Below, one piece after another: positions 16,667 to 25,086 of a DNA stretch of 64,000 nucleotides. The first letter of the stretch is position 1. Every line of letters starts with the position of its first letter. The notes below the pieces were generated by a model. It did not search any database and was not told the origin of the DNA. It worked only from the letters and a program-made list of their open reading frames with translations. The DNA is from Fulvivirga imtechensis AK7. GTDB taxonomy: Bacteria; Bacteroidota; Bacteroidia; Cytophagales; Cyclobacteriaceae. The DNA is taken from assembly GCF_000331535.1 (NCBI RefSeq), contig NZ_AMZN01000026.1:1-64000 (forward strand), given 5' to 3'. A program made the position numbers and the translations under genes.

Positions 16667-18898
16667 ATGAGAAATTTACTGCTCCTGATCTGTTCGTTAT
16701 TTTTTTCTACAGCTCAGGCTCAATTTGCTTATCAGGTAGATCAAACCATACCGGTCAGTATATCTAATATTACATTGGCAAATCCCTGGGCCGGAGGATT
16801 AAATGCTGCTCAGTATAACACCATGGATCTGAATGGAGATGGTAAAGAAGACATTGTGGTTTTCGACAGAACAGGTCATAAAGTATATACCTTTTTGCAA
16901 ACAGCGGGTGGTGAGTATACATTTGCCCCTAAGTATGCACAACTCTTCCCTGACGATCTGAAGGGGTGGATGTTATTGCGTGACTACAATTGTGATGGCA
17001 AAAAGGATATTTTCACCAGCCATTCCTTTGGTATACGGGTGTTTATCAATACAACAGTAGCCGGAGAAGACCTCAGTTGGACTCCTTATGTTACCGGTAA
17101 GGATAATAGTGGCAATGATCAGTACTTCCTGAAAACCCGCGGGTTCACCTCTGATATCAACATGCAGATGAACCTTTCCGACATACCCGCTATTGTAGAT
17201 GTAGATGGTGATTCGGACCTTGATATACTCTTTTTCAGGCCAAGCGGAGCTTCTACCATAGAATTCCATAAAAATCTAAATATAGAGAGAACGGGCACAT
17301 GTGATTCGCTACAATATGAACGGGTTACCCAGGCTTGGGGCAACTTTGAAGAGTGCGAATGTGGTAGCTTTGCCTTCAACGGCACAGGTTGTGGCTCTTC
17401 CGGCGGGAGGCAACAACACCAATCAGGGAAAGCGCTGCTACTCTTGGATATGGATGGTGACGGGGATAAAGACGCAGTGGTTTCAGAAGAGTCATGCCCT
17501 TACCTTTTTTACCTTGAAAACGGAGGAGACAAAGACAATGAACTGGTAACCGGTGCCAGCAACATTTTTCCTAATGCTACCGACCCGGTGTATATGTATC
17601 TTTTCCCTGCTGCATACTATGAGGATGTGGATTTTGATGGCATTGAGGATATTATCGTTTCACCCAACATAAGCAGTAATATATCCGGATCAGTGAATTT
17701 TCAGGCCTCCAACTGGCTCTATAAAAATACCGGCACAGCACAACAACCTGAGTTTACCCAGGTGAAGAAAAACTTTCTGCAGGACCAAATGATAGACCTG
17801 GGGGAAAATGCTGCTCCTGCATTTGGTGATTATGACAACGATGGTGATCTGGATATGCTGGTAGGAAGCTATTTAAACCTTGATAATCCTGGTTTTTTCT
17901 CTTCGATCAGGCTCTTTAAAAATACAGGCTCTGCCAGTAATCCCTATTTTGTTCTGGAGAACGAAGATTATCTTAATCTTGCCGGCCGGAACTTGTTCAA
18001 CATCAGGCCTAAGCTAAAAGATATTAATGCGGATAATTTGGTTGACCTGGTTTTTAGTGCAACCAGCCTGACCAACTTCTCTACAAACATCTATTATATT
18101 ATCAATCAAAGTAATGGTGCCTTTGATTTCAGCTCACCATCAGAGATCTTGTTTAGCAACATAGGCGCAGACGAAAACTTTGAAATATTTGACATTAATT
18201 CAGATGGGCTGGTTGACCTATTGGTCGGAAAATCTACAGGTAAGGTGGAATATTGGGTCAATATTGGTCAAAATAATGCCCCTACATTTGCTTTAGAGGA
18301 TGAAAGCTTTTATAACTTTGATTTCAGCACCTCAAGATACAATACAGCTATAGCTATAGCTGACCTCAATGCTGATGGCAGGGAAGACTTGATTGCTGGC
18401 GATGAAAGAGGCAGCCTTACGATTTATAGCGACTTTCGCGGCAATCTTGACAATCCACAGGAAGGGATAACAGAGTTTATAAAACCTCTTGCCGGTGACG
18501 AACTAAGCGCATATACATTCGGGAGCAAACTGTACCCGGTTGTTGCCAACTTATTCGGGGAGGACAAGCCCGCTATTATCATTGGTTCAGGCCAGGGCGG
18601 AATACAGGTTATCCGCAATAGCGAAAGCACTTCCGGACGTGTCAATCAGTTTACTATAGACATTTTTCCTAACCCTATCATTAAATCAACCGGCAGGTCA
18701 CTTACTGTGCAATCTAAAATAGCCGGAAATGCAACTATCATCACCATTTTAGGTCAGCGCGTCACGGATAACTTCTTTTTACCTGCCAATATACCGCTCA
18801 AAATACCGGTTGACCAACTGTCGTCAGGCATTTATATGGTAATATTGAATGTGGGGGGCAAAGAGGTGATCGGACAAAGGTTCATTGTCGTTGAATAA
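16667..18898 (+). CDS. Secreted FG-GAP/VCBS repeat protein with T9SS sorting domain
   Basis: A 743-aa surface or secreted protein: signal peptide (MRNLLLLICSLFFSTAQAQ), then repeated Ca2+-binding FG-GAP/VCBS units with DxDxDGxxD-like loops (MDLNGDGKEDIVVFD, DVDGDSDLDILFF, MDGDGDKDAVV, DYDNDGDLDMLVG, DINSDGLVDLLVG, DLNADGREDLIAG), predicting a beta-propeller. The last ~80 residues start with IDIFPNP and end GIYMVILNVGGKEVIGQRFI, the type A C-terminal sorting signal of the type IX secretion system. A Cys-rich insert (CECGSFAFNGTGCGSSGG) is unusual. Binding target unknown. Confidence 0.88.
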   Translation: MRNLLLLICSLFFSTAQAQFAYQVDQTIPVSISNITLANPWAGGLNAAQYNTMDLNGDGKEDIVVFDRTGHKVYTFLQTAGGEYTFAPKYAQLFPDDLKGWMLLRDYNCDGKKDIFTSHSFGIRVFINTTVAGEDLSWTPYVTGKDNSGNDQYFLKTRGFTSDINMQMNLSDIPAIVDVDGDSDLDILFFRPSGASTIEFHKNLNIERTGTCDSLQYERVTQAWGNFEECECGSFAFNGTGCGSSGGRQQHQSGKALLLLDMDGDGDKDAVVSEESCPYLFYLENGGDKDNELVTGASNIFPNATDPVYMYLFPAAYYEDVDFDGIEDIIVSPNISSNISGSVNFQASNWLYKNTGTAQQPEFTQVKKNFLQDQMIDLGENAAPAFGDYDNDGDLDMLVGSYLNLDNPGFFSSIRLFKNTGSASNPYFVLENEDYLNLAGRNLFNIRPKLKDINADNLVDLVFSATSLTNFSTNIYYIINQSNGAFDFSSPSEILFSNIGADENFEIFDINSDGLVDLLVGKSTGKVEYWVNIGQNNAPTFALEDESFYNFDFSTSRYNTAIAIADLNADGREDLIAGDERGSLTIYSDFRGNLDNPQEGITEFIKPLAGDELSAYTFGSKLYPVVANLFGEDKPAIIIGSGQGGIQVIRNSESTSGRVNQFTIDIFPNPIIKSTGRSLTVQSKIAGNATIITILGQRVTDNFFLPANIPLKIPVDQLSSGIYMVILNVGGKEVIGQRFIVVE

Positions 18899-18900
18899 CC

Positions 18901-19278
18901 GTGCGACTATTTCTCTATATCCATATCACCAAAGAAAAATTTCACTTTAGCAGCGACCTGCCGGTGCTTATAAGGTCACTTGCTCCTGATGTCACTTTTT
19001 TTGATGTCGACAACTATTCGGATAATGTAACCGTGGACACAGCATTAAAAGCGATCAGGGAGTCAACAAAAACTTTCATTTTTATTGAAGCCGAACCAGG
19101 GCCTGAGCCGGGCAAGCTGCTCCACCTCATAAGCAAGATCACCAAGCTGAAATGTCCCGTTGTCATATTTTACCAGGGAGCACATGAAATGCTCGATAAA
19201 CTGATGATCACATTAAAACGTAAAACGGCAGTTAGCGAAAAGGAAAATCTGGCCGAGGCGGTACGGCATTTTTTCTAA
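18901..19278 (+). CDS. Conserved hypothetical protein, small alpha/beta
   Basis: A 125-aa open frame with a GTG start 2 bp after the preceding stop codon. The sequence alternates strands and helices (LFLYIHITKEKFHFSS, TKTFIFIEAEPG, LKCPVVIFYQG), suggesting a small Rossmann-like cytoplasmic protein. I do not recognise a family or active-site motif. Coupling to the T9SS protein gene suggests shared transcription but no clear shared function. Its stop lies 4 bp before a structured repeat element. Confidence 0.6.
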   Translation: MRLFLYIHITKEKFHFSSDLPVLIRSLAPDVTFFDVDNYSDNVTVDTALKAIRESTKTFIFIEAEPGPEPGKLLHLISKITKLKCPVVIFYQGAHEMLDKLMITLKRKTAVSEKENLAEAVRHFF

Positions 19279-19282
19279 ATAA

Positions 19283-19421
19283 TGCCCCTAAGAAAACTCT
19301 AAGTGGCTTTAAGAAAACGGCAAGGTCAAGGCTTGCGAAGTCCGAACAAGCGGAACGTACTAAGGTACGAGAGCATTTTTGGGACAAGCGTAACGCAGAC
19401 ATTGACGTTTTCTTAGAGACA
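19283..19421. repeat. Structured TIR element, copy A
   Basis: A 139-bp element with TG...CA ends. Terminal inverted repeats at 19283-19296 (TGCCCCTAAGAAAA) and 19408-19421 match at 12 of 14 positions; a second copy of the left end (TGGCTTTAAGAAAA) lies 21 bp inside at 19304-19317. Direct repeats CTAAATAA flank it at 19275-19282 and 19422-19429, as expected for a target duplication. Inside are three hairpins: 19320-19324/19332-19336, 19341-19344/19351-19354 and 19356-19360/19365-19369. The block 19371-19404 is identical to 35359-35392 of copy B. The minus-strand frame across it (19232-19447) is not considered a gene. Confidence 0.82.
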
Positions 19422-20216
19422 CTAAATAATTTTATACTTATCCGCATCCAGGTAGGCCGGAAATTTTTCCCGTAGCCCCCTCACCTCTTCAGGATCAAGT
19501 ACCAATGTTTTAATTTCCTGATGTTCATCCGCATAATGGATTAATTCTCCCTTGGGATTGCTCACTGCGGAGTGACCATTATATGCAATACCATTCTCAT
19601 CTGCCCCTACTCTGTTTACACCTATTACATAACTCAGATTTTCAACCGCACGAGCCTTTAACAGAATATCCCAGGCATTAACCCGTGCAGCAGGCCAGTT
19701 TGCGACATAAACAGCCAGATCGTAAGTCATTTCATTATTAGATCCTTCTGGCAGATTTCTGCTCCATACCGGAAAGCGAAGGTCGTAGCAGATCAACGGG
19801 CATATACGCCAGCCTTTCAAACTTTCAATGAGTTTTTTCCGGCCGGGCGAGTAATGTTCATGCTCATTGGCCATGCGGAACAGATGTCGTTTATCATAAG
19901 TAGAATGCGCTCCGTCAGGTTTCATCCAGATCAGGCGGTTGAAATAATGATTATTTTCCTTTACAATATAGCTCCCACATACAACTGCCCCGGTTTGCTC
20001 AGCCATCTGCCTCATCCATCGGAATGTTCTGAAGTTCATTGGTTCAGCTAATTTCTCAGCATCCATGGAAAATCCTGTGGTGAACATCTCAGGAAGTATG
20101 ATCAGGTCGGTGGGCTCATTGATCTGCCAGATCTTTTCTTCAAACATTGCGAGGTTAGCCTCAGCATTCTGCCAATGCAATTCGGATTGGATAAGTGTGA
20201 CCTTTAGATCTTGCAT
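19422..20216 (-). CDS. Omega-amidase, nitrilase superfamily (YafV/Nit2-like)
   Basis: A 264-aa carbon-nitrogen hydrolase. The catalytic triad is visible: Glu43 (LPEMFTTGF), Lys109 (YDKRHLF) and Cys143 (ICYDLRFP). Length and the MNFRTFRWM and ANWPAARVNAW motifs fit the YafV/omega-amidase branch, which hydrolyses 2-oxoglutaramate or 2-oxosuccinamate. Its start overlaps the upstream aminotransferase by 13 bp, supporting a transamination-deamidation pathway (glutaminase II, or methionine salvage where a 2-oxo acid is transaminated with glutamine). The TAG stop is at the edge of repeat copy A. Confidence 0.9.
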   Translation of the reverse strand: MQDLKVTLIQSELHWQNAEANLAMFEEKIWQINEPTDLIILPEMFTTGFSMDAEKLAEPMNFRTFRWMRQMAEQTGAVVCGSYIVKENNHYFNRLIWMKPDGAHSTYDKRHLFRMANEHEHYSPGRKKLIESLKGWRICPLICYDLRFPVWSRNLPEGSNNEMTYDLAVYVANWPAARVNAWDILLKARAVENLSYVIGVNRVGADENGIAYNGHSAVSNPKGELIHYADEHQEIKTLVLDPEEVRGLREKFPAYLDADKYKII

Positions 20217-21352
20217 AATATCTCAGCAGCTTTTTCTATGGTCTTCTCGTCTTTGGCGAAGCAAAAACGTAATATTTGATCATCCTGCTTATTGCCATAG
20301 AAAGCAGAAATAGGAATAGAAGCAATCCCATGTTCCTGTGTGAGCATAGCAGCCATTTCCATATCGCTTTTGTCAGAAATATTTTTGTAAGACAATAGCT
20401 GAAAATAAGTGCCATGACAAGGAACAGGCTCAAAACGTGAGCCTTTTAACTTGCCTATGAACAAATCCCGCTTCCTCTGAAAGAAATCAGGCAGGTATAA
20501 ATAATTTTTTTCATCTTTCAGATAATCCGCCAAAGCGCATTGCACGGGAGTGTTGACACTGAAAGTCACAAATTGATGTACCTTTCTAATCTCAGTTGTG
20601 ATATTGTCTGACGCCACGATATATCCAACTTTCCACCCCGTGGCGTGAAAAGTTTTACCGAAAGAGAACACTGCAATACACCTGTCATACAGTTCCGGGT
20701 AACGAAGAACACTCAAATGCTGAAACCCATCGAAAATAATATGTTCATAAACCTCATCACTCAATACAAGTAGTTTTGGGTGCTCCACGGCTATTTTTTC
20801 TAACTGCTGCATGTCCATATCTGTGAGCACCGCCCCGCTAGGGTTGTGCGGAGTGTTGATGATGATCATCCTGGTCTTGTCATTGATATTTTCTTTCACT
20901 TCCTGCCAGTCGATAGAAAAATCGGGTTGCCTCAAAGTGAGATGCACCGGCCTTCCTCCGCTCAACCTTATAGCAGGGTCATAGCTATCATATGCCGGGT
21001 CAAAAATAATGACTTCGTCACCAGGATGCACCAAGGCAGTAATGGTGTTATAAAGTGCTTCTGTGGCCCCTGAGGTAATAGTTATTTCTGTTTCGGGGTC
21101 AGCATTATATCCATATCTACCTTTCACCATATTCGCTATCTGCTCACGTAATGCGGGCAGCCCAGGCATAGGGGCATACTGGTTCATCCCCTTCTTCATA
21201 TATTCATTGATCAGGCTGATCAGCTCCGGGGAAACCTGAAAATCCGGGAAGCCCTGTGAAAGGTTAATGGCTGCATGCTCATGCGCCATCTTTGACATCA
21301 CTGCAAAAATGGTAGTGCCAACATCGGGAAGTTTGGATTGTAGCTCAGTCAT
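20204..21352 (-). CDS. Class I/II PLP-dependent aminotransferase (methionine/glutamine type)
   Basis: A 382-aa fold-type I aminotransferase. The Schiff-base Lys is Lys233 in SFGKTFHATGWKVGY; other family motifs are TSGATEALYNTI, FDPAYDSYDPA, NTPHNPSGAVLT and LSDEVYEHI. The ATGWK/GY context fits the YbdL/kynurenine-aminotransferase-like branch that uses methionine or glutamine. It is coupled (13-bp overlap) to an omega-amidase, which would pull the reaction forward by hydrolysing the 2-oxo-amide product. Confidence 0.9.
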   Translation of the reverse strand: MTELQSKLPDVGTTIFAVMSKMAHEHAAINLSQGFPDFQVSPELISLINEYMKKGMNQYAPMPGLPALREQIANMVKGRYGYNADPETEITITSGATEALYNTITALVHPGDEVIIFDPAYDSYDPAIRLSGGRPVHLTLRQPDFSIDWQEVKENINDKTRMIIINTPHNPSGAVLTDMDMQQLEKIAVEHPKLLVLSDEVYEHIIFDGFQHLSVLRYPELYDRCIAVFSFGKTFHATGWKVGYIVASDNITTEIRKVHQFVTFSVNTPVQCALADYLKDEKNYLYLPDFFQRKRDLFIGKLKGSRFEPVPCHGTYFQLLSYKNISDKSDMEMAAMLTQEHGIASIPISAFYGNKQDDQILRFCFAKDEKTIEKAAEILCKI

Positions 21353-21353
21353 A

Positions 21354-21908
21354 TTAGCGCTTTACAGGTATCACAACCCGGTAATCAACCTTCATTTTTC
21401 CCTTTGTGATATTCTGAAGCTTCCCTTTCAACATTCGCTTCTTCAAGGGCGACAGATGATCTGTAAAAAGAACCCCTTCAATGTGATCGTATTCATGTTG
21501 AATTATCCTGGCCTTCATGCCATTATATTCGTCTTCATGTTCTACCCAATTTTCATCGAAGTATCTGATCCTGAGTTTTTCGTTACGGAATACCTCTTCT
21601 CTGATATTGGGGATACTCAGGCAGCCCTCTTCAAAAGCCCATTCTTCACCGGTTTCCTCTAGTATTTGGGGATTTATAAACACTTTCCTGAAGTCTTCCA
21701 TCCCTTCTTCTTCCAGCGGACGGCCATCTACCACAAACATTCTAATACTTTTCCCGATCTGCGGAGCCGCCAGGCCTATACCACTGGCCGCCTCCATTGT
21801 GGCAAACATATCTTCACTTAGCACTTTTACATCTATTTCCCCTTTTTCGATATCACTGGCTTTCTTCTTTAGCACAGGATCTCCATAAACAACTATCGGA
21901 TAAATCAT
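21354..21908 (-). CDS. def: Peptide deformylase
   Basis: Removes the N-formyl group from nascent proteins. The 184-aa sequence has all three metalloenzyme motifs: GIGLAAPQIG at 43-52, EEGCLSIP at 93-100 with metal ligand Cys96, and HEYDH at 138-142 with the two His ligands and catalytic Glu. The C-terminal PVKR tail is ordinary. It lies 1 bp after the aminotransferase start on the same strand and 46 bp before ruvX, so it may be part of a longer minus-strand operon. Confidence 0.97.
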   Translation of the reverse strand: MIYPIVVYGDPVLKKKASDIEKGEIDVKVLSEDMFATMEAASGIGLAAPQIGKSIRMFVVDGRPLEEEGMEDFRKVFINPQILEETGEEWAFEEGCLSIPNIREEVFRNEKLRIRYFDENWVEHEDEYNGMKARIIQHEYDHIEGVLFTDHLSPLKKRMLKGKLQNITKGKMKVDYRVVIPVKR

Positions 21909-21954
21909 TTCTTACTATTGCAATTTAAACTTCAACTCAAAAATAACGATAAAA

Positions 21955-22374
21955 TTAAAACAACTGGTTCCCATCAAGGTACGATTGTAGTATTACTGTG
22001 GCGCTTATTTTGTCGATATTGGCTTTGTCTCTCCTGTCTTTCTTTTTCATTCCGCCTGCTATCATAGCATCTAAAGCTATTTTACTTGTAAATCGCTCGT
22101 CTACCTCAGTTACACCTATTCCCGGAAATTGTTTTTGAAGATTGGCAATAAATTTTCTAACCGATGAAGTGGCATGTGTATCCTGATTTTGCAGGTTTTT
22201 TGGCATCCCTACAACAAATCCCTCTACTGATTCCTTTCCACAATAATCTTTCAGAAACGGAAAAATGTCTTTTGTAGCTACGGTAGTTAGAGGAGAAGCA
22301 ATGATTTTCATCGGATCGGTAACAGCGATGCCTGTACGCTTAAGGCCAAAGTCAATTCCAACGATCCGCCCCAC
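21955..22374 (-). CDS. ruvX: Putative Holliday junction resolvase RuvX (YqgF)
   Basis: A 139-aa RNase H-fold protein of the YqgF family, implicated in Holliday junction resolution or 16S/23S pre-rRNA 5'-end maturation. Acidic residues expected at the metal site are present: Asp8 (GIDFGLKRTG), Glu in VDERFTSKIA and Asp in KANIDKISATVILQSYL. Length is normal. The start codon shares its first base with the stop codon of the upstream hemerythrin gene. Confidence 0.94.
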   Translation of the reverse strand: MGRIVGIDFGLKRTGIAVTDPMKIIASPLTTVATKDIFPFLKDYCGKESVEGFVVGMPKNLQNQDTHATSSVRKFIANLQKQFPGIGVTEVDERFTSKIALDAMIAGGMKKKDRRDKANIDKISATVILQSYLDGNQLF

Positions 22375-23114
22375 TAGTTGAGCCTGATCTTTTCCTGAAA
22401 ACGTGCCTTCACTTCCTTCTCAAGCATCAGGGCTTTAGGAAACAATATTTCATTTTCTACTTTGGCGTGTGTGATCAGGTTTTTCTCCAGCGCCTGAAGT
22501 TCAGCATATATAACCCTCACATGCAAAGGTGTTTCCGCATCGGACTGATATCCGTTGGTAATCCTGCGTATACCTCTCATTTCATCATCATGTTCGCTAT
22601 GCTCCACCGCATAACGCTGCAGAGAATGCCTTTCCAGCATGAAATAAAGCTGTGAAATATTGCCTTTATTGGAAACATACCGGTGTAGTGCGATGATATA
22701 GGAAAACAGTGTATCTTCTTCCTGGTAAATATGATGGATGAAATCTTCGACAAACAAAGGAAAGACAAACTTCAAATCCCTTTCAATAACAGCATATTCG
22801 GGATGGCCAGCCTCAAAGCTTTCGATCAGCCTGGCAATATATGGCAGCTTTTGTTTGATGAAAATATAGTGTGTATGCTTCAGGTATTCTACGATCAGAT
22901 CAATGGGGTACTCCCTCAGTGAAAGGTTTTCCTCCTTACAATTTGAAACCGATTCCAGCTTTTTGATAACGGAATTTACATTCAATCCCTTCTCCTGACA
23001 TACTTGTTCCAGCGTTTTTTGCGAATAGTCATAAAACTCAATACCCAGATAGAACAGTACAGAGGCATGCACATAGTTGGCATCTACGATATCGGTAATT
23101 TTCCTGTTATTCAA
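22374..23114 (-). CDS. Hemerythrin-domain protein, RIC/YtfE-like with degenerate N-terminal domain
   Basis: A 246-aa helical protein. Candidate di-iron ligands follow the hemerythrin pattern: His80/82 (HTHYIF), His127/128 and Glu132/133 (HHIYQEEDTLF), His172/175 (EHSEHDDE), His216 and Glu220/222 (THAKVENEILFP). The N-terminal 50 residues align in layout with the ScdA/YtfE domain (IVDANYVHASVLFYLGIEFY...) but the usual Cys-Cys pair is replaced by FYDY. Relatives repair iron-sulfur clusters after nitric oxide or oxidative damage. It is coupled to ruvX and def; no nitrosative-stress genes are close. Confidence 0.82.
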   Translation of the reverse strand: MNNRKITDIVDANYVHASVLFYLGIEFYDYSQKTLEQVCQEKGLNVNSVIKKLESVSNCKEENLSLREYPIDLIVEYLKHTHYIFIKQKLPYIARLIESFEAGHPEYAVIERDLKFVFPLFVEDFIHHIYQEEDTLFSYIIALHRYVSNKGNISQLYFMLERHSLQRYAVEHSEHDDEMRGIRRITNGYQSDAETPLHVRVIYAELQALEKNLITHAKVENEILFPKALMLEKEVKARFQEKIRLN

Positions 23115-23298
23115 AACTAAAAATCGCGGTGTGTGGTTTTCCTAATGTAAATATACAAAACCGGTCAGAAATTTATGCAAAGTATGGTCAATTAATAAGT
23201 GGTCAACAAATCTGGCTGAAGTCTCGTTAATATTTTATATTGTTGGAAATTTATTTTCTTTGTTATTAGCCAAAGATTAACTCAAAATACTTTAGTTC

Positions 23299-24927
23299 GT
23301 GAGTCAATACAAAAACACCAAATATCAAATCAGGCTGCCCATTATTTTGTTTATTGGCATAGCCGCGGGAATTCTCATAGGAGCAACATTTACAGATTCT
23401 TCTCCTGTTCAAAATGATGTAAATTCCAGTTTGCAAAAATTCAAAGAGATACTAACGCTCATAGATCGTAACTATGTGGATGAGGTGAATACGGATAAGC
23501 TGGTTGAAGATGCTATAAGCCACATGCTCACCAAACTTGACCCACACAGCGCCTATATCTCAGCAGAAGAAAGAGTGCGTGCCAATGAAGAACTTCAGGG
23601 TAATTTTGAGGGAATAGGAGTAGAGTTCAACATTTTCAAGGACACAATAGTGGTAGTATCTCCTCTTAGCGGGGGACCAAGTGAAGCTGTTGGCGTGATG
23701 TCAGGCGACAAGATCATCAAGATCGATGATAAAGATGTAGCAGGCGTTGGCTTTACTAACAGAGATGTTCAGACCCACCTAAAGGGCCCGAAAGGCACAT
23801 CTGTAGAGATTACTGTACTCAGAAAAGGAAAAAAGGAACCCATCAAATTTAATATAATCAGGGATAAAATACCGCAGTACTCAGTAGATGCCAGCTATAT
23901 GATAGATGATGAAATCGGCTATATAAAAGTCAGCCGTTTTTCAGCCACTACATATGAAGAATTCCTGTCCGCCCTGAGAGAGTTAAAAAAGAGCGGCATG
24001 ACAAAACTGGTGCTCGATCTTCAGGGTAATCCTGGCGGATATATGAATCATGCCATTAACATGGCTGATGAATTTTTGGATGACAAAAGGCGGATCGTCT
24101 ATACCAAAGGAAAACAATCGCGCTTTAACAGCGAGGCCAATGCACAACGGACGGGCGAGTTTGAAAAAGGTGAACTCATTGTTTTGGTCAATGAAGGCAG
24201 TGCTTCGGCCTCGGAGATCGTAAGCGGAGCCCTGCAAGACAATGACCGCGCACTGATAGTTGGAAGAAGGACCTTTGGCAAAGGGCTGGTACAAGCGCCA
24301 ATGGACCTGAGTGATGGCTCGGAGTTGAGACTTACTATTTCAAGGTACTACACTCCAAGCGGCCGCTCTATTCAAAAACCGTATGTAGATAAGGAGGAAT
24401 ATGCACAGGATATTATGGAACGCTATAACCATGGCGAATTCTTCAGTGCCGACAGTATTCATTTCAACGACTCACTAAAATATCAAACTGCTCATGGACG
24501 AACGGTCTATGGTGGCGGAGGTATTATGCCGGATTATTTTGTTCCACTGGATACCACTCTTACGTCAACATATCTTAACCAGCTCTTCACCAGCAATTCG
24601 ATGCAGGAGTATACCTTTAACTATGTGGCTCGCAACAAAACGAAACTGAATCAAATGGACTATATGGATTTCTTTCAAAATTTCACTATAACCAATGATA
24701 TGCTTGCCGAACTGGTGGAAGCGGGAAAAGGCAATGGTGTAAAACCAAATAATACAGAGCTAAAAAAGTCAAAGGACCTTTTCAAGTTGCACATGAAAGC
24801 TCAGATTGCGCGACAGGTTTGGAACAACAAAGGATTTTATCCCATCTATAACCAGACCAATGAGATTCTTCAACAGGCAGTGAAATTATTCGATAAGGCT
24901 GAAGAACTTGAAAGAGCAAAATTTTGA
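23299..24927 (+). CDS. C-terminal processing peptidase, S41 family
   Basis: A 542-aa periplasmic serine protease. One N-terminal hydrophobic anchor (LPIILFIGIAAGILIGATF) precedes a PDZ domain (about residues 95-185, with GEAVGVMSGDKIIKI-like sequence) and the S41 catalytic domain. The Ser-Lys dyad is Ser303 (GSASASEIVSG) and Lys328 (RTFGKGLVQ), with the usual 25-residue spacing. The GTG at 23299 is the start since no ATG precedes the anchor. Such enzymes cleave substrates at the C-terminus; the substrate here is unknown. Confidence 0.93.
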   Translation: MSQYKNTKYQIRLPIILFIGIAAGILIGATFTDSSPVQNDVNSSLQKFKEILTLIDRNYVDEVNTDKLVEDAISHMLTKLDPHSAYISAEERVRANEELQGNFEGIGVEFNIFKDTIVVVSPLSGGPSEAVGVMSGDKIIKIDDKDVAGVGFTNRDVQTHLKGPKGTSVEITVLRKGKKEPIKFNIIRDKIPQYSVDASYMIDDEIGYIKVSRFSATTYEEFLSALRELKKSGMTKLVLDLQGNPGGYMNHAINMADEFLDDKRRIVYTKGKQSRFNSEANAQRTGEFEKGELIVLVNEGSASASEIVSGALQDNDRALIVGRRTFGKGLVQAPMDLSDGSELRLTISRYYTPSGRSIQKPYVDKEEYAQDIMERYNHGEFFSADSIHFNDSLKYQTAHGRTVYGGGGIMPDYFVPLDTTLTSTYLNQLFTSNSMQEYTFNYVARNKTKLNQMDYMDFFQNFTITNDMLAELVEAGKGNGVKPNNTELKKSKDLFKLHMKAQIARQVWNNKGFYPIYNQTNEILQQAVKLFDKAEELERAKF

Positions 24928-25086
24928 TTTCTTGATCTGATATTTGAGTCTGCCTCAAAGGTTTTACATTTTCGGGGCAGCAACTTTTTTTTTCGATAAT
25001 AGAAGAGGCCCAAAATAGTTTCTTCACCCAACGTAAAGCCGTGCCCTGTTTAATTTTTCATTTATTTGGCCCATCTTTGACCCTGT

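Noticed and set aside
19232-19447. Minus-strand frame containing MSALRLSQKCS
   Set aside because: The sequence is repeat copy A read as protein; the same residues appear in copy B only because the nucleotides are conserved.
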